Shown: one piece after another, positions 25,522 through 37,582 of the stretch
Layout: the number at the start of each line of letters is the position of its first letter
Position numbering within the stretch: position 1 is the stretch's first letter
Assembly: GCA_014871385.1 (NCBI GenBank)
Contig: CM026428.1
Location: 10,694,583-10,758,582 of the forward strand
From: Ceratodon purpureus
Taxonomy: Eukaryota > Streptophyta > Bryopsida > Pseudoditrichales > Ditrichaceae
Reading direction: 5' to 3'
Length of the DNA stretch: 64,000 nucleotides
The notes under the pieces: generated by a model
What the model saw: only the letters and a program-made list of their open reading frames with translations
Database searches by the model: none
Told to the model about the DNA's origin: nothing
Program-made: the position numbers and the translations under genes

Positions 25522-27177
25522 AATTATCCATTCCGGCTGTTGGTCACTGCTGTAAAGACCCCCTTACGTACAATATTTTGGTTTCTTAACTATTGTAACA
25601 TCATAGCAGGTCTGTTTGTAAATAATTCCCCCAAAAAATGAAAAAATTAGAAAATTATGAAGATAAAAAAACAAAAATGGAATAAATTTTTTTTGTGATA
25701 TTTTGTTACATCTATGCCATTTGAGGTTATTTTTAGTGATTTCTTGGTAAAAAAAAATCAAAAAAATCAAATTTTGAGGGATAAACCTTAATAATTTTCC
25801 AAAATAAATAAATATTTGTTTGACATAGAACGAACCTGCTATGGTGTTATGGTACTCAATGTAATTTTTGGTAACAAGATTTTGAAGAGAATGATACTAG
25901 CTTTATAAGTAGTTGTTTGTTTGTTTTTATTTTTTTGATATTTTTTAGTATTCTATATTTTATTTTTTAATATTTACAAAATAAAGATCTTCATTTATAG
26001 AGAGATTCTAGATTTTATATCCAATCGGAATCCCAAGTAGTGGTTATTAAATTTCAAAAATATCTTTATTACAAAATATCATAGAGTATAAAAGAAAATA
26101 CAAAAAAATTTAAAAGATTTACAATAAAATTGCACCTTCTATTGTATGTATTCCTTAATTATAGATCTAGGTATCTATACATGAATATATCAAGAAATAT
26201 GTTTATATATTTCTTTATTTGTGAGTTACAATTGCATGACCAAACTATAAAGATTTCAAACATATATCCTTGGTATAGTTGCATACACTACTACAAACTG
26301 TGGCTCTTCGAAGCAGGGGGTGGTGGACAAGGGGGGTGCCACCCCCCTGGGTCAGAGACTCCGAGAAATGTTCCTTCTCTTGACCAATGAGAGTCATGGA
26401 GCTGGGTAACAAGTAAACTTTGGGATCCTGGGAGCCGTAATGCATAGATGGTAGTAAAAAACCAAATTTAACTCAGCGCGCTGTAATCACACAATTCACC
26501 TTAACAACCATATTCGTGAAATTGAGACTTTTTATAGTCTCAATTTAATGCTTGACTATAGATTCTTCATTGATTTCCTTATTGATTCTATATTTATGAA
26601 AAACTTTTTTACTATATATATGGGAAGATTATGCTCAAGTCGAGGATAATCTATGATTAGAAAGTCAAAAAAAAGTTCAAATTGTCTCAAAACAATTGCT
26701 GAAATTGTAGGCAAAAGGTCTCAAAGTACTGAAATTGTCTCAAAATAACGAATATGGTCATTTTAGTAGATTTACCACCGTTATTTACTTGGACTCCTCC
26801 ATGAATGCAAGTAATTGGGGTAGTAATTCATTCCCAAACATCATATAATGCTTACACCGTTACACGTGTTTTGTGACATAGACGTGTTTCATCACTTGGA
26901 GGTCATACAATGGTAATCATAGTAGCGTCCGCTTTAAGAGGAAGCTGAATCGGGCTTAAGTCTTAGGACTTACGGCTTTTGTTTCTAGTAGGTTTTTCAA
27001 ATTCATGAAAAATGCAAGAACTATCTCATGGGCACACAAGTGTTTTCTCCTGGAACTATAAATGCTAACATCCTTGTTAGCTCATGCTCCGTTTCCATGA
27101 ACCTAGATGGTTTCAAGTTTCTCCGGCCAAACACTTTGAGGTTTCGATGGATATTCCCAGGTTCATAGGCTTGGACG
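25522..27177. other. AT-rich spacer, nothing recognised
   Basis: Non-coding, with A/T homopolymer runs. No gene, RNA or clear repeat is seen. Confidence 0.5.
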
Positions 27178-27414
27178 ATGTTTGCTGTAGGTCGTTCATG
27201 TAGTACGCGTCCCGAAGTTGCTGACAACTTCGGGGCCAAGCGCGTCTCGTACATAATGGTTCTGGACGACTGGAAGCAGGCAAGTCCTAGGGTGATAGTG
27301 GCGATTGACTTCAGCACAACATTTTGTGGGTTTGCGTTTGCGCATGTGACCAATCTCGCAAGGATCCACGTCTTCTATAAGTTTCCGGTTCCGAAAGAGA
27401 GAAGCCATGAGTGA
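27178..27414 (+). pseudogene. Hsp70/HSPA12-like ATPase, N-terminal fragment
   Basis: The 78-aa ORF contains VIVAIDFSTTFCGFAFAHV followed by IHVFYKFP. This matches the phosphate-1 loop of Hsp70/actin-like ATPases, normally DFGTTxSGFA, and in particular the start of HSPA12-like proteins. The usual first Gly of the motif is Ser here and the Ser is Cys. The ORF stops after about 30 residues beyond the motif, and no downstream ATPase exons are recognisable. I call it a gene fragment; a first exon of a spliced gene is less likely. Confidence 0.55.
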
Positions 27415-27579
27415 AGGCTCTGATGACCAGCTACTACAAGCATCAACTCAGCACTGAGCTAGAGTAGGAGCTCAAGTCGCGGGGTTGCTCGGCTCGTACA
27501 AGTTTTGACGCTGGCTAATCATGTCACATAGGATGACTTCAATGTTCAATTTTGGTCTGCTTTCAAGTTTTGCAATGCT

Positions 27580-28333
27580 GGGTGTAAGCACAATAAAGTG
27601 GACCACAAAGTGCAACATGTGACCACTAACAAGTGAATATGAAGTGTGCTGTTTTTTAGAGCTCAAAGCTGATTTTGAGCATTTTGGTGTAGTTTTTGAG
27701 CATTTTAGTCACTTTCTAGGGTCTCGCAAGGTATCTTACAGACATCTTCATTAAAAAAACATCCTGAATTGAAACTAAATTTGACCACTAGTTGTAAATC
27801 ATGAAAATGAACTTTTCCAAAGTCTTGATTTCTTCATCCGGTGCCCTCTGTTGTCTTTAGAGGATGTTTTTTTTCAATTTAAAAAACAATGTTTGGTGAA
27901 AAAAAAGTGACAAAAAGTACCGCGGAAGTGACCCTCTTAAATAACATCCTTGCGGTACTTTTGGAACGCTAAACCAATTAATGAGTATATGAATTGACTA
28001 TTTTAGAATACCTCTTAAATATACAGAGGGCACTGCAAAATTAAAAGTGATTTCAGACAAAAGTTAAAACCCTAAACCGTTATGTTCACTTTTCCAAATG
28101 ACTGCATTCACTTTGCTTGGATTTAAAACCTTCATACAATAAATTATAACTTTAAAGTGTCTACTTTGCACGAAACTTTTCCAAGTTGTAGAAAAACAAG
28201 TTGAGAATCCATATTAGCAAAAAAAATTGACTTCAATTACATCTTTCCGTCACTTTTGTGCAATTTTTGCAAAAGGGCTGAAACTGACAAATAGTTAAGC
28301 ACTTTTTTGGTCCACTTTACCATGCTTACACCC
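27580..28333. mobile_element. Non-autonomous DNA element, 754 bp, 26-bp TIRs
   Basis: The left end (27580-27605) begins GGGTGTAAGCACAATAAAGT; the right end (28308-28333) is its reverse complement except for a 3-bp block (CAA versus TGG). Both ends are flanked by TGCT (27576-27579 and 28334-28337), a possible 3-4 bp target duplication. Inside, an 11-bp inverted pair, AAAAGTACCGC/GCGGTACTTTT, lies near 27914-27962. No transposase is encoded. Confidence 0.7.
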
Positions 28334-28337
28334 TGCT

Positions 28338-31300
28338 GTCTGGCTCTGTTGAGTTTTGAGATCAGTAGTGTGATGTGATGGTGCAGAGAGCGCTCTTTAT
28401 GTTCCCGCGCTTTATGATTTTGCATGATTCTTTTTAATTGATAAGCATGTCTGCTCCATTTCAACAAGCTTGTTTATTTGAGCCTGATATGTGTTCCAAA
28501 TTAGTGATGATTACATTGATAGAAGGATATCGAACATGTTTTGTAGTTTGTGAGTAACAGAGGAGGATCAGGAGCGGTGCCGTCAAAAAGGAGCACCGAT
28601 ACATGAACATCGACAAATGGCCACCTCACATGCACCTTAGAAATGTGCACATCATAACAAGTGTACGACAACAAGACGACTCCTATAATCCATCTCGGGG
28701 CTCCTAGGAGCAAAGACAGAGAAGCAACATGTGTCAATGAAGAACGAACACCCCCTTCCCTTTAGCCTAGAAAAAATAGATATCTAGACACCACTTGTCA
28801 CACCGAGAGCTTGAACAACAGATTGTTGTAACACTGTAATTACTTACAAGGTAAATCAAAAACCCCGCTTACCGCTGACAAAAGGGGGTGACTCCAGGGG
28901 TGGTTCACAAGAGCCAGAGGCTCTTCTCTCCCGACCAACCCTCGGGTGCTGGGGTTTGTACTAGTGATAGGATCATAGGACTTAGAGCATAGAATGCAAA
29001 GAGTAATTTTCATAAGCCTTTGCTCCCATTTTTAGCAAAAAGACTCTATTTTACGCTACATCAAGCCTTTCTTTCCAAAACATCCAGCTTTTTAATTTGC
29101 TCAAATATTTTAGTCTTATAATTGGATACTTCAATGATGAAACATGTTACATGTGTGACCTTTAAAAAGTAGTGATAAAACATTCCATCTAAAATTGATA
29201 AACCAAATTTATAAAAACATTGAAAAAATCCATCCCAATCTATGGATTTTTAGATTTGTGCAATTCAAAGTTAGAGACTTTACAACTTTCCATTTAATGT
29301 ATGTGTTAGTACATGGACATTAAATTTGGTTGCAAATGTGGCTGAGAAATACAAAGTTCAAACTACATCCATCACTTTACTTTGTTTGTGATTTAGATTG
29401 GCTATCAAGTGCTTGGAAGTATTGCACTATGTTTTACGTGTCGCTATTCTTTCAACTTCAACAACTCTATGTGCATTGTATAGTTTGTAGTCTTGTACCG
29501 GTACCTTCGTTGTTTCAAGAACAAATGCACCAAGCTTTGATGCAATGTAGAAGCAATGTTTCTACTTGCAAAGTTGTTGTTTTAGTGGACATGAACTTGT
29601 CTTCTATAGCACATATAAGGGAGGATGTAGAGGGCAAGATTGAGAGACAAAGCGGATAGCGTCCAAAGCTTTTTAGAATAAAAAAAAGGCATTGTGGCCC
29701 TTTCATTAGTAAAGGTGGACTCAGAACTACACGTGCAACAGTAAAACAACTTCAATTTGAAATAAGCTAATTATTCTTTGACATCATTGTTAGGCGTGGC
29801 TTGAGAAAGGTTTGATAGATGTGTGTGAGTCTAAAACTCCCACTTGTTGATCCTTACTAAGAAAAAATAGTTAAATAAACACCATATTCATTGTATCGAG
29901 AGATTATGAACCTCTTGATTTAATATGTGTATTTACCTCAAGCTATAAATTGTACCTACAATGAAGATTTAGGCTACATTGAGCTAAATGTGTAGTAGAT
30001 CAAACTCATAGAATTTTCCAATTTAACGGACATGGTGTTATTAGGTATAATTAGCTTTACTTAACTAGTAAAGGAATTGGTATTCTATAGAATTAGGTTA
30101 TAGAATAAATAAAAAAATAAAAAAAAGTGATTAAATAGTTAATTAGGAGGCAAAGGCTACCCCTTGATACCTTCTTTTTTTGGAGGAAAGCTTAATTTTC
30201 CTCTTGAGCATAAAAGGGGGAAATTAAGGTTTTTATTTATTTTTTATTTTTTATTGTTTGTCTTCTTGAGATCATGTGTTTAGAGGTGCTTTGTAGAGGT
30301 TCTAAGAGCGTTTATTTTTAGAAAAAGGTGAGGAAAGGAAAGCCATATACATAAGAGGTTTGGGATTAATAATATAAAGATTTGTGAAGCTTTTAGGGAG
30401 GAAATAATGAGTTTTCAAGAAGAAAAGAGAGTTGAGAGGGAAAAAAAAAAAAAAAAACTATGGTGGAGGGAGCAAGAGGAGTTCTTGAAGCAAGGAGAAG
30501 TTGGAGCAAAGAAACAACATGGAGAAATAAGTTTGGAGCAATTGGTAGCATTTTTGAAGAAGAAAGGCCCGTTGCAACTAAAGGTTACAACTTGAGGTTG
30601 AAGATAAGTGAAGTTATAAAAGGAGGTTGAGAAGGTACTTCCTAACATCACTCTTGTTTTTATCTTCCTTTGTCTGCAAAATTCCTTGTTCTTATTTTTT
30701 TGGATTCAAGGAATTTTAATGTCCTTCTTCTCAATCTAAAAATCTTTGGTTGCATACTTGATCTTGTGGTCTCTTATATTGTACTTATTGGGTTGTTATC
30801 TCCTCCTCAATTTTGGTCCTGATCCTCTATACTTGGGGCTCGCGGGAGGTAATAACCCCAAGTTAGCATTCAAGGGGTGGAAGTGGAGAATTAGGAAGCA
30901 AGGACTCTCTACAAGGCTTTTCGGAAGGTGTTAGGATTGGAGACAAATGAAGACATATTCTTCATTGTCCGAAAAACCCGGAGACAAGTAATGAAGATGA
31001 AGAAGGAGCTCCATGCATATCAAAAGGAGCACCGCGAAGCTAAGGAGACTCTAAAAAGTATATTAAAGAAGCAGACCTCGTTTGTTTCTTTGGATAATGA
31101 CCATCCCGGAGGAAAAGAAGGTATGTTTTCCTTAGCTTTCCTTCTTCAAATGAAGAGTCTTTATCATTTGGTACTTGAGATAAAGACAACTCTCCATCAA
31201 ATCAGGATGAAAGAATCAGAAGGTTCATAAGAGGAAGAAGGATCTTTCGGTAAATCCCCTTGTGATGAATGAGTTAACCCGTCTTCTTCTTCTCAATTAG

Positions 31301-32219
31301 GGTCCCGCATGATTAGGGCTATAGATCTAGTGGATATCTCCACCACTTGGGGCTACACTCAATACTCCTTAGAGGATGTCTATGATTTACTAGACAAATC
31401 TTGCGGCTCATCGGAGGATGTTTAAGTTTTATCTACAGACATTCCCCTTCCACTGGTGAATATATCCACCACCCCAAGAAGCACTTCTTACTTTCCTAGA
31501 GATACTCTCATTGAGGTCTCTCATTTATCCTCTTGGAGAAGGTCCCAGGAGGAGGCTCTAGCTTCTGTATTCTTGAGGGCTTTTGACCTTCTAGTTCACC
31601 ATACCATGGATTTGCCAAGAGAGGATCTCCTTCCTCTAGAGTAGTCCTACAGGTGAACTTCTTTTTAACTATATGTTTATTGTGAAGTTTTCTTGTTGTT
31701 AATAGGATGGTAGGACTTACTTCAAATCCCTACGCATGTTGGACTAAAGAGATCACGTTACCTACCAAATGAGATCTAGGAAGCTCAGGGCTATTTATAA
31801 TAGCATCTAGTAAATGGGAAGTGTTTGGAGTGGTGGAGAAGAGGGATATTATACCCCTTCTACGTATTCCGAGAGAGATCATGACTAAACTGGACTCTGA
31901 AGTATTTTGGAGTTTCCACCCTTCCTTTTGATGAGGTCCCTTGACATATCTAATATGCAGTTGCCTTGCTTGTATGAGAACATTTAACTTTATCTTGTGG
32001 TGATTTTTGTTCTTCCTTGTTTGATTCCTTAAGTATAGTTATAATTGGAGAAACAAGCTTTGTATGATCACTTCGCCACGTCTATTTCTGAGATTGCTCC
32101 CGGATAGAGCAGTAGACTATAAAGGCCGATGGAACTAACTACTACCTTCTTATCTTCTCTGGATTAAGAGTAGGTTGTGGAAGATTTTAGCCTCTAGACT
32201 GCAAGAATAGAGGGCATTG
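28338..32219. other. Spacer with uncharacterised ORF fragments
   Basis: Mostly AT-rich non-coding DNA. Between 30407 and 31644 several ORF pieces follow one another on the + strand: a Lys/Glu-rich coiled-coil-like stretch near 30930-31230, then a segment ending MDLPREDLLPLE. They read as a decayed transposon-type protein gene, but I recognise no domain. The ORF at 29330-29659 is also unassigned. Confidence 0.35.
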
Positions 32220-32678
32220 ATTTCATTAGGGGAAAAATCAGGTCTCCTATGGGCCTTGTAAGACAGCCCGGATTAGGTGAGCTTCCTGCCCGCTGACACT
32301 TCTCTCCGAAATCTCATTGGTCGATATCCTGCCCGCTGACAACAAAATTCGCCCCGCTGACAACAGGATTCGCTGACAATAGGATCCGCTGACAACAGGA
32401 TCCGGTACTGTCAATTGGGGTGACATCAGTGGGCACACGGTCGGTGACAGTGTCATTACTGCCTGTATTGTCCAATGGGGGGGTGGGGTGGGGTGGAGTG
32501 GGGAAAGGAAGCGATTGGCTGGACCCCCCAAATGCCAGCTGCTGGCACTGCTGGCAGCATTTGGCGACCTGCTGGCACCATTGGTGCCAGCAGGTAAAGT
32601 GCACGGGCATGGCAAAAATTTGGGCACAAAAAACATGGAAAAGGCCCATAGGAGACCTCAAACTTCTCCTAATGTCTA
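32220..32678. mobile_element. Non-autonomous DNA element, about 459 bp
   Basis: A perfect 18-bp inverted repeat, AGGTCTCCTATGGGCCTT at 32240-32257 and its complement at 32641-32658, is extended outward by imperfect inverted sequence starting CATTAGG (32224) and ending CCTAATG (32674). The flanks share GGCATTG (32213-32219 and 32679-32685) as a 7-bp direct repeat. The interior has short reiterations of CGCTGACAACAGGATC near 32340-32403. It also has a G-rich tract (GGGGGGGTGGGGTGGGG and following, about 32478-32505) that could form a G-quadruplex. There is no coding capacity. Confidence 0.7.
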
Positions 32679-32839
32679 GGCATTGTAAAAACTCACCGGA
32701 AATCTACTCTTATGTTCAACAGAGTCTATGTACACAAATGTGGTTACCGACCAATACCTGGAAAGCTGCCCTACCGGGTGTGGAATGAGGTATTGAGTGT
32801 TTATTTTCTTCATAGATGTAGGAAGTTTGATACTCGATG

Positions 32840-33580
32840 GAGATCCGTAAAGACGATCTTGTTAGTAGAGGTTGCTTAAAGTTAATTCTAATTAACTTTG
32901 GGAAATGTTTGCAATTAGACTACGACAGGTTGCACAAGTGTAACAAAGGAAGTCATTTTCTAAGTTGTAAACAAGCTTTCACAAGCATGAAGTTTGTTCA
33001 AAGGTATGACAGTTGGATCATTGATGATTTAAAATGTCCGATTTTCAATGGCGAGATAAAAATAATTGGGTTCTAACTAAAATGGTAAGTCATGGTATTG
33101 GATTAGAGATAGTGGACATGTAAATTTCAACATGTACTTCAGTCTTCAAACTATGAAGCATGGTGACGGATCACTTATGATATGGAGATGTATGTCTAAT
33201 TTTGGATAAGGTTAATGGTACAAAATTGAAGGTAGGATGTATAGGCAATTTTACAAATTTATTTTAGAAAATGCTTTGAGGTCCACTATTTAGAGAAGTA
33301 CAATTTGGATCCAAGTAGGTTAGTCAAGTTCAACAAGATAATGATTTGAAGTTCAAATTTGAATTCCATTGAATACTTCATAGGCACTTCTCAAACAACA
33401 CTCAATGAAGAAATTTACTACACTTTAAAGAGGTGTCCAAGAATTGTAGGAGCATGTATGTTCAATGAATCTCAATTTAATTAAGAGGATTGCATAGAGC
33501 TTGATGAAAGAATGGCACAAAAAATCAATGTTATGTTGAAGAGTAGGGAATATTGGACCAAGTACTATAAAATATTATAA
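32840..33580 (+). pseudogene. Tc1-like (DD34E-type) transposase relic
   Basis: Decayed cut-and-paste transposase readable in pieces across shifting frames. In order these are FVQRYDSWIIDDLKCPIF then GEIKI (catalytic block 1, the family's SDE degraded to NGE), WYWIRDSGHV, LQTMKHGDGSLMIWRCMSNF, YNLDPSRLV (before the second Asp, which is lost), SNLNSIEYFIGTSQTTLNEE (the SPDLNPIE...W block with its Glu), and INVMLKSREYWTKY at the C-terminus. This order and wording match Tc1-like transposases, especially forms known from fungi. Multiple stops and lost catalytic residues make it inactive. It lies 160 bp right of the element at 32220-32678. Confidence 0.75.
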
Positions 33581-34257
33581 AAAACATTAATAGTCACTGC
33601 AAGTATGGCTTTCAAAAGTAATTTACTCTACATCTAAGACTTTTCTCATAAAGAACTTAAAACATGGATGAAAAAATGACATCAATGTCTGTATATGAAC
33701 ACATTTTGTAAAGAAAGTTCATCGAAGGTCAAGTTTCTTATACAACCTCATAGCCTTAACAAGAAACTTGGCCTTCTAATAACTCCAACTGCATTGAATG
33801 TTACCATTAATATTCATTTTTTTAGCTCCTCTCTAGTGTTGTCTTTTTTTCTTCAATGACATTTTCAAGACCTTTGAAGCACTTTTTGAGTTTTCTAACT
33901 CCCATTGCTATATTAGCTAATACAGTGCCTTCCCATATGCTTGTCTTTTTTTAAATGCAATTTTCAAAGTTTTTAAAGCATTTTTGGAGTTACTAAATCC
34001 ACCTTTAGACAAGCCTTTGAATTGGATTGTCGTGTAGACTTCTTCTCTTGGTCATTGTGACGTTTGAAATGCTCTTGAGATACTTTTAATATTTTGTATC
34101 TTGTTTGGCATTCGATCGTTTCCTTTAAATAACCATGCATTGAATGAAATTTCTTCACCGACTAGTGCACTTCTTCACCAAATTGCAAAACAACCCTCAT
34201 TTTAGAAGAAAGAATTGAGAATCAACTCACCTTCATTTGTAGACAAGACCTTTTTAA

Positions 34258-34482
34258 CCCCTAAACGTCCCATGGGAGTAGTAGATACGTGACTGTAGAA
34301 TTGACATTTGCTACCAACAAGAAGCTGTAAATTGGGATCTCAATAGCTCACTAGAACCACATTGATGTAAATTTCAGTTTCTGTGATGAACTTGAACCTA
34401 TAAAAAGTCTAAATCCATTCCAAATACTAGAAAAATACACCATATTCTATTGGCCGCAAAGGCACTTTCAGACGTTTAGGGA
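34258..34482. mobile_element. piggyBac-like MITE, 225 bp, flanked by TTAA
   Basis: The ends CCCCTAAACGTC (34258-34269) and GACGTTTAGGGA (34471-34482) form 12-bp inverted repeats with one mismatch at the outermost base. TTAA flanks both sides (34254-34257 and 34483-34486). The right subterminal sequence reads GGCACTTTCA before the repeat. Same class signature as the element at 16110-16645 but a different family. Non-coding. Confidence 0.65.
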
Positions 34483-36778
34483 TTAAGGTTGGCAAGAAAC
34501 TTATGTTCAAGTATATGTGTGGACATATTGCAGCAAGAGAGCAGCTAGCTAAAACTTGATAGGTTGTAATTGTTAAAGTGAAATTACTACATACTTTGGA
34601 CTGCGAGCTTACAACATTTATACCAAATCTTAGAAATTCTTATTTTTCAAAAATATAGTGGCCAAATAATCTTTTAAGCAAATGATTATCCAAAAGTTCA
34701 AAAATACTATGACCAAGAATATAATGGGACATGCGTATCATTGATGTGAGAGAACTTTTCAATCACCAAAATGAGCTCAACAAGAAGTCTTCCAATTTTA
34801 AATTTGAAGTATGGTCCAAGAATATCCTTATCTTATTTGATAAAGCATAGTGAGCGTGAATATTCAATTATACACTATGTTCGTTATATTGGTAGAATTC
34901 CATGATTTTGATCCAAAATGTATCAATAATAACATATATTTGAGAATCCCAATATAACAAATATGTGTTTAGTCGATGGGATAGTCACAGCTGATGTGAA
35001 GACGTACTGTAAATTTTGGAATTGAAGTATAGAATCTATCTGACTTAAAATAACCGATCAATTTCGAGTACGCTGAGGAGCTTGCAACAGCATAATATTA
35101 CCATAACAATCCACTCAGATGTGCCGCTGAGTCTGCCATGCACAGACTGCAAAGCTGAGAAAACAAGTTTTGTCTGCTTGAGTTACGGTTCCACAGGCTC
35201 ATCACCGCTTCAATGTGCACATGTTTGAAGTTGATAGGTCAAGGAAATTATCCTGCATAAATGACAGATGTCCAAGGTGCTGTAAATGTTACAGATGTGA
35301 TGCATTTAATCATATGAAGATATTCAGGTGAAAAGCAAAGGCTGATCCAATGTAAAATTTGGGCAAAACCTGAAAAGAACACCTGACCATGTCTTTTAAT
35401 ACTGATTGAGCTGTGCACCAGAATATGCGTTGCAACTTGCAGGCCTGGGAGCAACAGGGGAGCTGCAAGAGGACGAGAATAATTGATAATGGAATTCATG
35501 AGGGCCGATCGAGTGATCAGCTCTGAGTGCAGTACTACTCTGTCAGCGAATTCACTTCATGATCAATCGAATGCAAATTCACCGCACTGCCGATCTATCA
35601 ATGACCACATAGTAGCGAAAGCCCAAGCGTCGGGAGCAGGTGCAGAAATTTGCTGAATCATAGTTCGACGTCGTCATAATCGTTTCCAATTGAGCATGAA
35701 AAATCGATTGCATGGTAAACTATATTGTTGGAAAGATCGAATGCACACGAAGACCTTCATGGATGTTGGCCAGGAGTTGCATTCTTGAATCATTAATCTG
35801 GTCAGGGATGATTAGTTCGGCAGCCAGCTGTGAACGGTATGGCCTCGGGTGGGAGCACCCACAAGTGCCACTTCAAGTATTTTCACACATATGGATGTGC
35901 ACAATGAATTTGACATGTCTCATTTCCCATCCGAAAAGGACTCTAAACTGTGGAGTTGATAGCTTTTTTTTTGATGTTACACGAAATGTTTTACAAATTT
36001 TTGAAGTTCATCTTCTAAGGGGAGAAAAACCAATGTTCCGAAATACAGGTATGTGATTTGGGGTGGAATGATTGGTTCGCAGAACAACTCTTCATGTTCG
36101 TTTGAGGCGGAATAACAATCATTTATGGTAAAATAAAGACCATCACTGTATAAAGGAATAAGGACCAATAACGGGGAGTAAGGTGCATCCGTCTTGAATA
36201 TTTTGAAATGCAGCCCCTAATTATGAGACTAAACGTTGTCAAGCGACGAGAGTGGGAACCAAGGGCTGCTTTCATGTTTCCAAATATAAGGTCAATGGCA
36301 AAATCTTGTTGAATGCATTGTAATTTTAAACCAAGTTACCCTTGGTTATGTGAAATGGCTGGCTACCATCTCTGTAAAAGTTATTGGCTGCATTGACATT
36401 ATGACCATAATCAACATCATGATAAACTGCGTGCATTGACTAGTGGTCAGACGCAGGAACATGAAAATGGACTGGAGGAGTACTCAACAACATCCCAAAA
36501 GTGTTACGCTCTGCACCGCTTGATCTCAGACACAATATAATATATTATCTTATCCTAAGGTCACAAAGCCACGTTCCTGCAATTAGTTTGACAGATCGGT
36601 GGAAGAGGATTAATCAGTTGCAGCTCAAACTCCGCTTATCTTTCTTACAATCGGGCCGCTCATCCACAGCTCAGGAAAGTCCACCCAAATCAAACTTATC
36701 TACCTCTAATCAACTGAGTCGGAGATGTTGTGTAATTTTGACGACGAGTACTACTCTGTTACTCTGATAGATGATGAT

Positions 36779-36853
36779 CAATGCATTGCTCTGTAACTGT
36801 TAAATCTCAATGTCAACGTTGTTGAGATTTAACAGTTACAGGGCAATGCATTG
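36779..36853. repeat. Near-perfect 32-bp hairpin
   Basis: Arms at 36779-36810 and 36822-36853 are reverse complements with a single mismatch in 32 bp. The 11-nt loop contains CAACGTTG. The left arm begins CAATGCATTGCTCTGTAACT. Non-coding; it could be a foldback element or a precursor of a small RNA. I see no expression evidence in the sequence. Confidence 0.8.
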
Positions 36854-37582
36854 GTCTTAATTCTGCACAACGCTTGAGCCGATTGAAGAGCTCTGAAAAG
36901 GATTTGGATGTATCGAGTTGAGCAGGTCATAAACCGCACCGTATGAATTCCCACGGCACCAGCTCTAACTTCCAATCATGCAGTTGTATGTTCACATCAC
37001 ATGACCTAAGAACATGTTTATTAGTGAGAGGCGGTGGGCAAACTGCACGTATCATCGGAATGTCAAGGCAATAATTTGGTCGTGGTGGCATAATTAGGTC
37101 TCATTACGACCCAACAACTGCAAGGCCAGCTTGAAATTCCAGTGGGCCAGGCATGCCCCACGCTCCTTCACCAGATTCAAGCGGCAAATAATGGTCACCT
37201 GGCACCATGATATAACGATTCAAAATGGCATTGGTACTTCAAACAGAAGCGGGATCAGACCAACGTCTGGTAAGTCCCGTCCTACCTCCCACACTGCAGG
37301 CTTCATTGCATCCCTGACGTGCATCTCTGCAGGTGGTCTGGGACCCTGGGTGCATGCCCAGGAAGCTTGAGTGTCGTCCAGCTTGACGTACTTGAAATTC
37401 CTGCAGAAAAAATTAAAGCTCTAGGATTTGGCTCATGAACTCGCACCTCGTCCTCTGAGCAGGCGCCGCCGCGTCGCTCGAAGCGATATTGCCATTGTTC
37501 TCAGGAAGTGCCGGGACCGGTGTCGTGATCAACCTGCAGTTGAAGCCGGGAGCTGAGTGTTGGTGGCATTCACATCGCCGCC

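Larger units (their letters stand above)
33583..37582. other. Gene-free spacer
   Basis: AT-rich, with no supported gene. It contains the piggyBac-like MITE at 34258-34482 and the long hairpin at 36779-36853, listed separately. The last few hundred bases are the presumed promoter of the ketoacyl-CoA synthase gene. Confidence 0.5.

Noticed and set aside
30407-31644. Chain of ORFs as a real gene
   Set aside because: Interrupted by stops between pieces and without a recognisable domain. Noted only as possible decayed transposon sequence.
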